Part shown: positions 42,229 to 50,224 of the stretch, piece after piece | How positions within the stretch are numbered: the stretch's first letter is position 1 | How the letters are laid out: the number at the start of each line of letters is the position of its first letter | Assembly: GCA_963715785.1 (NCBI GenBank) | Contig: OY970276.1 | Coordinates: 1,240,001-1,304,000, forward strand | Reading direction: 5' to 3' | DNA length: 64,000 bases | Source of the DNA: LD21 sp963715785 | GTDB lineage: Bacteria > Bacteroidota > Bacteroidia > Bacteroidales > VadinHA17 | Notes under the pieces: model-generated | Database searches by the model: none | Told to the model about the DNA's origin: nothing | Seen by the model: only the letters and a program-made list of their open reading frames with translations | Position numbers and translations under genes: made by a program

Positions 42229-44211
42229 TCAGCCTATAAAATCCTGTGGTTGGTACTGTTTTGAAACCTGTAATAATGGATCCTCGGTTTTTGACTGGGA
42301 AATCCTCTGTTCTGCAGCCTGAAGGATCATCCCGAGGAGCCTTGAATAGCTGGTATTGCTTATCGCTGCCATCTTAGCAAGGTGCCCGTCCCAGCACCAG
42401 CCCGGGTTGGGATTTACTTCAAGCAGCCGCGGAATTCCCGAATTGTCGAGTCTGAAATCAAACCTGCAATAGTCGCGGCATTCCAGTCGGGTAAACAGCT
42501 TGACGCAATTTTCGATTATTTGCTTTTCAACATCTTCCGGCAGGTCAGCAGGTATCGATCGCAGAAGATTGAAATAGGGTGAATCGGGCACCCATTTTGC
42601 TTCATAGCCGCATATTTTGGGAAGATCGGGTGGCAGCAGGGAATAATCTTCTTCGATAATAGGTAACGTTGTGTATGATTCCGGCGGGTTTCCGATAATT
42701 CCTACACTTATTTCCTTGCCAGTAAGAAATTCTTCCACCAGGATTGAGCTTTCATATCCGAAATCATGCCTGATTTTAAGAATTGCATCATTTAGTTCTT
42801 CGATTGAGTTAGCCACGCTTCTCTGAGTTATTCCAAAGCTGCTGTCGGCAAAATTTGGCTTTGCGATAACCGGAAAATCGATTTGCAGGTCGAATACATT
42901 ATCTTCCGATCTCACAAATATTGCTCTTGCTACCGGGACTCCTATTTCTTTCGCAACTCCCCTGATCAATGATTTATCATAACAATAAGCAAGGCTTTGA
43001 GGTCCGGAACCTGTATATGGTATGCCAAGGATCTCCAGAAGAGCCGGCACATGAAGTTCTTTCCTTGCTTCATTATTATAACCCTCATCACATAGATTAA
43101 ATACATAATCGATCTTATGTTTATTCCTGAGGAGATCGCTATATAATGTTTTATGGGTGTTCAGGTAGGAGAAGCGGTTACCGCGAATAAGTGATAATGC
43201 TGCCTTTAATTTGTCAATGGTGATAAAATCATCATCATCGAAAATACTTGATGGCTTAACAATATCGGGCTTTGAGGGATCACCCATCAGTACCAGCACA
43301 TTTTTTTCCTCCTGGTTTTTCATCTTCACAGGTGTCCACTCTTTTAAAACGCTGGCGCTCATTATAATTCTCCTTTCCATCATTCCAAGATCCTGGTTCC
43401 GCAAAGAATTGCTTTCAAGGACATTATGGAACAGAACATTCTGATAGCCTGCGCCGGTAAACATATCAGTCAGCCTGTCACATGTATACAATCGTTCTGC
43501 ATAAAACTGATCGACAATAATTCCTTTTTCCACATGAGATATTATTTCACGTGAAATAAGTCGCTCATTATCATTTGCCAGGGAGCGTTCGCGGCAGACA
43601 AAATATTTTTTATCTATCCATTCCCAGCTTCTGGGCTGGAAATGATCCCGAAGGAATGAGCCGTCAGCAACGTCGATGAGAAATATGCCCTGAGGTTTTA
43701 ATACTCTGAATACTTCTCTGAGGATCATTAAATCATCCTCGTTGCTCTCAAAGTATCCGAAACTGTTGCCCAGGATCATAACAACATCGAAAGTGTCGGG
43801 CGGAAATGGCAGCTTTCTGGCGTCTCCCTCCTTAAAAGCTATTTTTAGACCTTCCTGCTGCATTACTGTTTTGGCTTTTCGTATCAGGTAATGCGACCTG
43901 TCCAGTCCGGTGATATTGGAATACCCTCTTTTAGCCAGTTCAATGGAGTGTCTTCCCTGTCCGCATGCAAGGTCGAGAATAGCGCTTTCTTTCGGGGTAT
44001 TTAGAATTGAAGTGAACAGTTCAACTTCTGTCTCTGTAATCTGTTTATCTTCAACAACATCCGCATCTGTCTTAAGGTACATGGAATTAAAAATACGTCG
44101 CCACCAGTCAGGCTTTAGATGCATCTCCAGATTATCCACAGGCCCGAGAATAGCGTGTCCGTTTTTTCCATTTTTCTTAATCGGTAATGGTTTGGTTAAC
44201 TGCTTATTCAT
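42229..44211 (-). CDS. Methyltransferase / D-Ala-D-Ala ligase-like ATP-grasp fusion
   Basis: 660 residues from the ATG at 44211; an ATG two codons earlier and a distant TTG are also in frame. Two enzymes in one chain. Residues about 10-290 are a class I SAM methyltransferase: motif I LDLACGQGRHS at 79-89, GDARKLPFPPDTFDVV, NSFGYFE and the post-motif LREVFRVLKPQGIFLIDV. Residues about 303-640 are an ATP-grasp ligase of the D-Ala-D-Ala ligase family: VLVLMGDPS, the lysine in VIAKPNFADSSFG, LVEEFLTGKEISVGI, and metal ligands D585, E598 and N600 in RFDFRLDN...LLEVNPNPG. No frame break lies at the junction. It is followed by its own terminator. The substrate is unknown; cell-wall ligase duty is doubtful because the N-lobe differs and no mur genes are near. 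Confidence 0.87.
   Translation of the reverse strand: MNKQLTKPLPIKKNGKNGHAILGPVDNLEMHLKPDWWRRIFNSMYLKTDADVVEDKQITETEVELFTSILNTPKESAILDLACGQGRHSIELAKRGYSNITGLDRSHYLIRKAKTVMQQEGLKIAFKEGDARKLPFPPDTFDVVMILGNSFGYFESNEDDLMILREVFRVLKPQGIFLIDVADGSFLRDHFQPRSWEWIDKKYFVCRERSLANDNERLISREIISHVEKGIIVDQFYAERLYTCDRLTDMFTGAGYQNVLFHNVLESNSLRNQDLGMMERRIIMSASVLKEWTPVKMKNQEEKNVLVLMGDPSKPDIVKPSSIFDDDDFITIDKLKAALSLIRGNRFSYLNTHKTLYSDLLRNKHKIDYVFNLCDEGYNNEARKELHVPALLEILGIPYTGSGPQSLAYCYDKSLIRGVAKEIGVPVARAIFVRSEDNVFDLQIDFPVIAKPNFADSSFGITQRSVANSIEELNDAILKIRHDFGYESSILVEEFLTGKEISVGIIGNPPESYTTLPIIEEDYSLLPPDLPKICGYEAKWVPDSPYFNLLRSIPADLPEDVEKQIIENCVKLFTRLECRDYCRFDFRLDNSGIPRLLEVNPNPGWCWDGHLAKMAAISNTSYSRLLGMILQAAEQRISQSKTEDPLLQVSKQYQPQDFIG
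43543..43558. promoter_or_regulatory. parS-like site, copy 3 (inside the fusion gene)
   Basis: TATTTCACGTGAAATA, a perfect palindrome extended to 18 bases (TTATTTCACGTGAAATAA, 43542-43559). It matches the parS consensus TGTTTCACGTGAAACA at 14 of 16 positions. It is within coding sequence, where a chance palindrome is possible. Confidence 0.4.
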
Positions 44212-44429
44212 TATCATGAAAATTAAATTAATTTTAATACCTGATTGCTTAAACAATGAGGAATTTGTATTGATTTAAAGATTTATGATGAATTGTTAAC
44301 AACTGGGTCCGTTTATTAACAATCAGCATGGACTAATATGGATAGTGCTTCATAATTCTTAATTTGGATGAGAGTTAAGAACAATTCATTTCCTTTCTTG
44401 TTACTGGTTGAAATTAAAATGAAAATATT

Positions 44430-45011
44430 ATGGCTTTTACATTAGAACCCGGTCAGAAGGCTATTGATTTTAAGCTTCCGTCGACAGATGGAAAAGAGTA
44501 CAGTCTTTCTGACTTTGAGAAATATCAGTATCTGGTGATCTTTTTTACCTGTAATCATTGTCCTTATGTCACCGGATCCGATGAGCTGACAAGAAAGACA
44601 GTTGAGAAGTACAGAAGCAGGGGGGTGGGGTTCGCAGGGATCAACTCAAATAGTGAGAATACTTATCCCGAAGACAGTTTTCCAAACATGGTCGAGCGGA
44701 TGAGAGTCAATAAATTCCCATGGATATATCTTTATGACAAGCCTCAGGAAGTTGCAAAAGCATATGGTGCATTAAGGACTCCTCATTTTTATGTTTTTGA
44801 CCAGAAAAGAAAGCTTGTCTATACCGGGCGGGGCGTTGACAATCCAAGAGACGTTTCCAGGATGACTGTCAATAATCTGGATATAGTGCTGGATGAAGTA
44901 ACCAGCGGAAAACCAGTTTCAGTTGCTGTGACAAACCCGATTGGCTGCAATGTAAAATGGGAGGGGAAAGATGCACACTGGATGCCGGCTGACGCATGCG
45001 ACCTTGTTTAA
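44430..45011 (+). CDS. Peroxiredoxin-like thioredoxin-fold protein (AhpC/TSA family)
   Basis: 193 residues. N-terminal AhpC-type start (EPGQKAIDFKLPSTDGKEYSL) and a thioredoxin-like CNHC motif at 41-44 followed by PYV, then a conserved C-terminal part with RTPHFYVFD and NPIGCNVKW, where the extra Cys is typical of the PRX-like group 1. Likely thiol oxidoreductase or peroxidase in the cytoplasm; no signal peptide is present. It stands alone and converges with pdxH ten bases away. Confidence 0.9.
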   Translation: MAFTLEPGQKAIDFKLPSTDGKEYSLSDFEKYQYLVIFFTCNHCPYVTGSDELTRKTVEKYRSRGVGFAGINSNSENTYPEDSFPNMVERMRVNKFPWIYLYDKPQEVAKAYGALRTPHFYVFDQKRKLVYTGRGVDNPRDVSRMTVNNLDIVLDEVTSGKPVSVAVTNPIGCNVKWEGKDAHWMPADACDLV

Positions 45012-45021
45012 TATAAGATAT

Positions 45022-45633
45022 TCAGGGTGCAAGACGCTCCAGTACCCAGAGATTGTTTCTTTTAGTATATGTCAACCTGTCATGGAGCCTGAAAGGACCT
45101 TCCTGCCAGAATTCAAACCATTCCGGAATAAGCCGGAATCCGCCCCAGTGATCTGGACGGGCAACAATTTTATCAAAGAATAAATTCTTATAATTATCAA
45201 ACCTTTTTTCAAGATAACGCCGGTTGGGGATTACTGTACTCTGTTCGCTTGCCCAGGCAGATAACTGGCTCTCTCTTAGCCGGGTATTAAAATATTTTGA
45301 AGAATCAGCTTCAGATGTTTTTTCTGTAAACCCCTCTATCCTGATCTGCCTGTCAGATTCCGGCCAGTAAAAAAGCAATGCTGCCCTGTTATTTGCAGAA
45401 AGCTGAAGGCCTTTCCTGCTTTTATAGTTTGTATAAAAAACAAATCCGCGATCATTATATTCTTTTAGCAGGACTGTTCTTACCGATACATGTCCATCAG
45501 CTGATGCGGTTCCGAGAGAAACCGCATCAGGAATTGCTATGCTGTACTTTAAGTGTTCCTCATACCAGGTTCTGAACTGAACAAAAGGATCAGCATTGAT
45601 GGTTTCTTCAGAAAAATCATTTGTTTCAGCCAT
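45022..45633 (-). CDS. pdxH: Pyridoxamine 5'-phosphate oxidase
   Basis: FMN enzyme that oxidises pyridoxine or pyridoxamine 5'-phosphate to pyridoxal phosphate, using oxygen. 203 residues, normal for the homodimeric enzyme. FMN/PLP contacts: SVRTVLLKEYNDRGFVFYTNYKS (about 50-72), ALLFYWPESDRQIRIEG, SQLSAWASEQS, and the C-terminal signature FRLHDRLTYTK...WVLERLAP. Presence of an oxygen-using enzyme implies that the organism meets oxygen at least occasionally. Convergent with the peroxiredoxin-like gene. Confidence 0.95.
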   Translation of the reverse strand: MAETNDFSEETINADPFVQFRTWYEEHLKYSIAIPDAVSLGTASADGHVSVRTVLLKEYNDRGFVFYTNYKSRKGLQLSANNRAALLFYWPESDRQIRIEGFTEKTSEADSSKYFNTRLRESQLSAWASEQSTVIPNRRYLEKRFDNYKNLFFDKIVARPDHWGGFRLIPEWFEFWQEGPFRLHDRLTYTKRNNLWVLERLAP

Positions 45634-45772
45634 ATGGTTTATTTAATACCTATGAATTCATTATCAATAGTTCGACCTTCATCGTCTGTTTAACAGGTAT
45701 TTAAAAGCATTGTTTTGAAAACCGGAAATATAAATTTATTATTTATCTTAATCGCCAATAAATTAACTAACC

Positions 45773-47359
45773 ATGATAAACCGAAAACAAAACCGCACAC
45801 TAACAGCATTACTGGCCATTATATTGGTATTTAACCTGGCAGCTGCAGATGCAAAAACACTTTCTGACCTGTCTAAAGCTGATCTGATCCCAAAACCTGT
45901 ATCCGTAACATCTACAGGAGGCTATTTTGTATTGAAGCCACACATGGCTATCTGTATTAACAGTGAATCAGGGGAGGTCAGGCAAATAGCACAGGATCTG
46001 GCTGATATGCTCAGAAAGCCGACTGGGTTCGCAATTGAAATTATTTCATCCGGCAAAATCGGGGGAACACGAAATATCTGTCTTTCACTTTTAGATAAAG
46101 ATCCCCGCAGTGACCTTGGAGAGGAAGGATATGAACTCAGGATCACAAAGAAACATATAATTCTCTCAGCAAATAAACCAGCGGGCCTGTTTCGCGGAAT
46201 GCAGACAATCAGGCAGTTATTGCCTGCCACGATAGAATCAGCATCAAAGCAGAAAGGACCATGGGAGATCGCCACAGGTACAATAACCGACTATCCCACA
46301 TATGCATACAGGGGAGTAATGCTTGATGTCGCGCGACATTTTTTTGTAGTAAAGGATGTAGAGAGATTAATGGATTATCTTGCCTGCTATAAATTTAATG
46401 TACTGCACCTGCACTTATCTGATGATCAGGGATGGAGAATTGAAATAAAATCCTGGCCGGAACTTGCAATACGTGGAGGCAGTACGCAGGTTGGAGGCGG
46501 TAAGGGAGGATATTATACGCAGGAACAGTATTCTGAACTTGTTCAGTATGCAAAAGACAGATATATAACTGTTGTCCCTGAGATTGATATGCCCGGTCAT
46601 ACCAATGCTGCGCTGGCTTCGTATGCTGAACTTAATTGCAGCGGTAAAGCAACGGAATTATACACAGGCACGGAGGTTGGTTTCAGCTCATTGTGCACAA
46701 CGAAAGATATCACTTATAAATTTATCGACGATGTTGTAAGGGAGCTGGCTGCAATTACTCCGGGGCCATACATTCATATTGGAGGAGATGAATCCCATTC
46801 CACAAAAAGAGAGGATTATATTCCGTTTATTAACAAAGTGCAGGATATAGTGATATCACATGGTAAAAATGTTGAAGGTTGGGACGATATAGCAATATCA
46901 AGCCTGAAGCCGAATGTTCTTGCGCAGCATTGGGCAAACAAAAAAAATGCAGTGATGGCTGTAAAACAGGGAGCGAAGATTCTTATGTCGCCTGCATCCA
47001 AAGCATATATGGATATGCAATATGATAAAACTACCAGTCTGGGGTTACATTGGGCCGCCTATATTGAAGTTGACAGTGCATATATCTGGGACCCGGCAAC
47101 ACTAATCCCAGGCGTGGGTAAAGAAAATATTTCAGGTGTTGAGGCTGCACTGTGGACCGAAACTATTACCAATTTGCATGAAATGGAATATATGATATTT
47201 CCGAGGCTCCCGGGTTATGCTGAAATAGGCTGGACTCCATCATCTGAACGAAGCTGGAACGAATATAAGATCCGGCTCGGGAAACAGGGAGAAAGGTTTA
47301 AAGTAATGGGAATAAATTTTTATCCCTCATCATTGGTTCCATGGCAGGAAGCCAGGTAG
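45773..47359 (+). CDS. GH20 beta-N-acetylhexosaminidase, exported
   Basis: Removes terminal GlcNAc or GalNAc from glycans such as chitin fragments or host and murein sugars. 528 residues with signal peptide (cut near AAADA). GH20 N-terminal domain (about 35-170), then the barrel: YRGVMLDVARHF (179-190), LHLHLSDDQGWRIEIKSWPE (211-230), VPEIDMPGHTNAALASY and HIGGDES with catalytic pair D339-E340. The last part contains LWTETIT and FPRLPGYAEIGW as in the family. Two hairpins follow the gene. No polysaccharide utilisation locus (SusCD) is adjacent. Confidence 0.94.
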   Translation: MINRKQNRTLTALLAIILVFNLAAADAKTLSDLSKADLIPKPVSVTSTGGYFVLKPHMAICINSESGEVRQIAQDLADMLRKPTGFAIEIISSGKIGGTRNICLSLLDKDPRSDLGEEGYELRITKKHIILSANKPAGLFRGMQTIRQLLPATIESASKQKGPWEIATGTITDYPTYAYRGVMLDVARHFFVVKDVERLMDYLACYKFNVLHLHLSDDQGWRIEIKSWPELAIRGGSTQVGGGKGGYYTQEQYSELVQYAKDRYITVVPEIDMPGHTNAALASYAELNCSGKATELYTGTEVGFSSLCTTKDITYKFIDDVVRELAAITPGPYIHIGGDESHSTKREDYIPFINKVQDIVISHGKNVEGWDDIAISSLKPNVLAQHWANKKNAVMAVKQGAKILMSPASKAYMDMQYDKTTSLGLHWAAYIEVDSAYIWDPATLIPGVGKENISGVEAALWTETITNLHEMEYMIFPRLPGYAEIGWTPSSERSWNEYKIRLGKQGERFKVMGINFYPSSLVPWQEAR

Positions 47360-47434
47360 ACCAATTATCCGGGGCTGCCCTGGCAGTGTTTTTAGATTAA
47401 GTTCCCGAAACAGAGCAGATTCGTAAAAAAATTA

Positions 47435-47469
47435 AAGCGTATCCAGATTAGAATCATCTGAATACGCTT
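47435..47469. terminator. Hairpin downstream of the hexosaminidase gene
   Basis: AAGCGTATCCAGAT (47435-47448) pairs with ATCTGAATACGCTT (47456-47469) with one mismatch over a seven-base loop. A second hairpin with a T-run follows immediately, so the pair may act together. Confidence 0.5.
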
Positions 47470-47477
47470 CCTTAAGG

Positions 47478-47510
47478 GAAAACCGGAGGTTGTCCGGTTT
47501 TCTTATTTTG
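47478..47510 (+). terminator. Intrinsic terminator after the hexosaminidase gene
   Basis: GAAAACCGGA (47478-47487), loop GGTTG, TCCGGTTTTC (47493-47502), then TTATTTT. Perfect ten-base stem. Confidence 0.75.
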
Positions 47511-47519
47511 GTATGATTA

Positions 47520-48539
47520 TTACCACCATCTTCTGAACATGCGGCCAAATCTACGGTCAAAGCTTGTGGAGGTACCTGTGGTGTTATTTTTTACAGTGAC
47601 GAGTGTGAAATGTTTATGAACAGGATCTGCTTCAAAAGATATATCATATGAATCAGTGCCTGCTGTGTAGGTTACAGACCCGCTGGAAATGACGAAGCTT
47701 CCTTTGTATAAGGTAACTTTAAGCGGGTCGTTAATGGTTTTGGAATAGGCATCGCCTTTTTCATCTATACCCGTTACTGTTCCGGTATATGTGATAGTAT
47801 CTGAGGAGGCAACGTATCTGTACATAAAATGGAGATGATCAAGAGGCCTGTAAATAACATTCCTGAAATGGTATTCTGCAACCCTTACCTTATTAACATT
47901 TCGTGTGAATCTGAGGGTATCGGTACTTCCGGTTGTGACCATGGCAAAATTTAGGGCAGCCGTAATCTCATCGGTAACAGACAATCTTAACGTTTGAATT
48001 CCATTATATTTAAATGAAGCAGACTCCCTGTTGACCAATCGGGTACCATTGATTATAAATGTTGTACTGTCAGTCGTTACAGCAAAATTATTGAAGGAAA
48101 AAGCTCTCGATACCAGCTTGCGTGAATAAGGATAGGCACTGTTAATGGTAACTGTGATCTGACCGTTTTTGGTTATGTTTTCAAAGGCAGAACTATCCTT
48201 GTAATTATAAAACGTAAGAGTAACAACTTTCGGAAAGAAGGTTGTATCGGGATGATCAACCGTTATTACAACAGTATCTGTCAGAGAGGCAAGTGAAGAT
48301 TTTGCTGAGGCAACTGAATAATTATTGCTTTCAAGCTCATCCAGCTTATTGTCGATATCTTCTGTTGTCTTGTCAGCAATTGCATCTTCAGCGTCAGAAT
48401 TCTGAACCTGGATTATCTGCGTGCTGGTTAGAGACTTGTCCGTTCCGGGTGCTGTTGAGTCTTTCTTGCATGAGTTGAGCAAAAGACCAGCTGACAGCAG
48501 AACGAGCGTTAGCCTGAAAATGATTTTTCGTGTTTCCAT
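47520..48539 (-). CDS. Lipoprotein of unknown function
   Basis: 339 residues. Signal peptide with lipobox LLNSC followed by KKD (Cys 24), giving a surface or periplasmic lipoprotein. Residues 30-75 are low-complexity, acidic and Ser/Asp rich; the rest is beta-rich with repeated Thr/Ser strands (VVTLTFYNYKD, FTRNVNKVRVAEYHFRNV, YTGTVTGIDEKGDAYSKTI) and ends with a short Arg-rich tail FDRRFGRMFRRWW. The end is not a standard Por or gliding secretion domain. Family not recognised. Unusual is the Trp-Trp C-terminus after clustered arginines. Confidence 0.75.
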   Translation of the reverse strand: METRKIIFRLTLVLLSAGLLLNSCKKDSTAPGTDKSLTSTQIIQVQNSDAEDAIADKTTEDIDNKLDELESNNYSVASAKSSLASLTDTVVITVDHPDTTFFPKVVTLTFYNYKDSSAFENITKNGQITVTINSAYPYSRKLVSRAFSFNNFAVTTDSTTFIINGTRLVNRESASFKYNGIQTLRLSVTDEITAALNFAMVTTGSTDTLRFTRNVNKVRVAEYHFRNVIYRPLDHLHFMYRYVASSDTITYTGTVTGIDEKGDAYSKTINDPLKVTLYKGSFVISSGSVTYTAGTDSYDISFEADPVHKHFTLVTVKNNTTGTSTSFDRRFGRMFRRWW

Positions 48540-48982
48540 ATTTTACTTTTTAAGTTGAAGGTTAATATTCTATTTCCTTCATTAGAGCAATGATATTGGA
48601 AAAGGTTTAATGGATTTAACGATTTTTTTTTATTTTGTTTCTATCAAAGACCTGTAATCATATAATACTCAGTAAAAATATGACCTAATTAGAAAATAAT
48701 CCAAACAAATAACCCTGTCTGCTGGTTATTATGAGATACAATACGATCAGGACATAATTTTAAACTTCAAAAAGATTCTTCAAAAAGCTTAAAATGATAT
48801 TTACCTGCATTTAATTCAGATTTAGTCGTTAAAACAAGTCCGAGGGGCTTTCTGAGCAGCAGATTTAAATGATGATATTACAGGAGAAATATCCTGGTTT
48901 TTGTAATTTTATGAAATATGCTAATCGTATTCACTTCATCAGTTTACGCAGTCAATTAAAGTAAACAACTAATTTGATCTAT
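48540..48982. other. 443-base AT-rich gap between divergent lipoprotein genes
   Basis: No open frame, tRNA or strong hairpin. It probably contains the promoters of both flanking genes, but no exact TAnnTTTG element is in a suitable place on either strand. Confidence 0.4.
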
Positions 48983-49456
48983 ATGAAAAATGCAATTTTA
49001 ATCTTCGCTTGTCTGGCCCTGGCAGGAGGACTGACGTTAACAGGTGGCTGCAAAAAAGATACAAAGGTAAGAGGCTGTACGGATAAAGACAGCCAGAATT
49101 ACAATCCTCTCGCTCAGGAGGATGACGGCAGCTGCACCTACTCGGGGGCTATGGTGATCTGGATCGACTCAACGGCTTCAGCAGGGTTGATAGGCAAAGG
49201 AGCTCAGTCACTTACATACTATGTAAACGGAGTGCTCAGCGGAACAACCGGGACAAATGTATTCTGGGCCCAGGCTCCTCTTTGCGGTGATAATGGTCCG
49301 GTGACAATAACCGAGGACCTTGGCAAAAACAAAAGCCAGAACTATACTCTTAGTGTCCAGGATCAGACCGGGCTGGAATACTGGAATGCAGTTGTAACCA
49401 TTGATGCGAATACCTGTCTTCAGTTTCAGCTTTTGTGGAGCCAGGCGAAAAAGTAA
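48983..49456 (+). CDS. Small lipoprotein with GCTD...DDGSC motif
   Basis: 157 residues from the ATG at 48983 (an in-frame TTG lies three codons earlier). Signal peptide with lipobox LTGGC followed by KKD. Directly after the anchor comes GCTDKDSQNYNPLAQEDDGS followed by CTY, the short Cys-bearing motif found repeatedly in Bacteroidota surface proteins. The remaining hundred residues form a small beta domain with WIDSTASAGLIGKGA, LSGTTGTNVFWAQAPLCGDNGPV and CLQFQLLW. Function unknown. Confidence 0.8.
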   Translation: MKNAILIFACLALAGGLTLTGGCKKDTKVRGCTDKDSQNYNPLAQEDDGSCTYSGAMVIWIDSTASAGLIGKGAQSLTYYVNGVLSGTTGTNVFWAQAPLCGDNGPVTITEDLGKNKSQNYTLSVQDQTGLEYWNAVVTIDANTCLQFQLLWSQAKK

Positions 49457-49544
49457 TTTTTCCCGTCCAATCAAACATTAGTCCACTGTCTTTTTTCATT
49501 CTTTCCTGGCGGCCATTTAAATTGCCCCCGAATGTTAACCAATT

Positions 49545-49823
49545 TCAGGTTTCAATATGGAAATCTGAGTAATTAACCGGAGGGCAGGCATCAACCTTCA
49601 CAGACTGAACAAATCCATATCCCGGACCCTTTTTACACCAGTCAACAAAAGCGTTCAAATGAATTAATGGTCCTTCAGCTTCGATATAAACGCCACCGTC
49701 AGTGAGGTTTTTTACGAATCCTTTGAGATTCAGGTTCCTGGCCTCTCTTGAAGCACTCCACCTGTAGCCAACACCCTGAACATGTCCGGAAACATGTATC
49801 TTATAGAGCACCTTATCGTCCAT
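49545..49823 (-). CDS. Acylphosphatase
   Basis: Hydrolyses carboxyl-phosphate bonds such as acetyl phosphate. 92 residues, exactly the family size. The signature GHVQGVGYRW (13-22) carries catalytic R21 and GFVKNLTDGGVYIEAEG (35-51) carries catalytic N39. Located alone on the minus strand. Confidence 0.94.
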   Translation of the reverse strand: MDDKVLYKIHVSGHVQGVGYRWSASREARNLNLKGFVKNLTDGGVYIEAEGPLIHLNAFVDWCKKGPGYGFVQSVKVDACPPVNYSDFHIET

Positions 49824-50224
49824 TGCTCCTCTCAGTCATTAATACTTATTTCAATATAGATCCGAACAACTGAGTTATAAATTTAGTTTAAATAAGTTGC
49901 ACACCAAACTGATCAGAAAAATCGCTTTTGTATGCCATTAAGGCGAACAAACCACGCCCTGATAATGTTATCAATCTGATTGGAAGTCCGGCAGATGTAT
50001 CAAAAAGTCAATAAATTGGCTTGAAGATCGGGGGAATCATAAGAGGAAAATTAAGTAGGCAAGGGACTTTAGGTTACTCTATATTATAAATCAAATAAAT
50101 GTGAACTTTATAAATACTTGTCATTCTGAGCGAAGCGAATAATCTCTTGCTTTTAGCCATACATAAGTAATAAGATTTTTAAAACCAAAGGATTAGAAAT
50201 ATAAATTAGAAAACTGATACTACT
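49824..50224. other. 401-base intergenic region
   Basis: No gene. It contains the dispersed-repeat fragment at 50119-50147 and otherwise AT-rich sequence without a clear fold. Confidence 0.4.
50119..50147. repeat. Dispersed intergenic repeat fragment (TCATTCTGAGCGAAGCGAA type)
   Basis: The run TGTCATTCTGAGCGAAGCGA (50119-50138) continues to AATCTCT. This word recurs in intergenic DNA of many unrelated bacterial genomes. Only one copy is in this window, so its status rests on recall of that motif. Confidence 0.45.

Noticed and set aside
42229..44211. Methyltransferase/ligase fusion as a sequencing frameshift artefact
   Set aside because: The frame is continuous through a short linker and both domains are complete, so no frameshift is needed to explain it.
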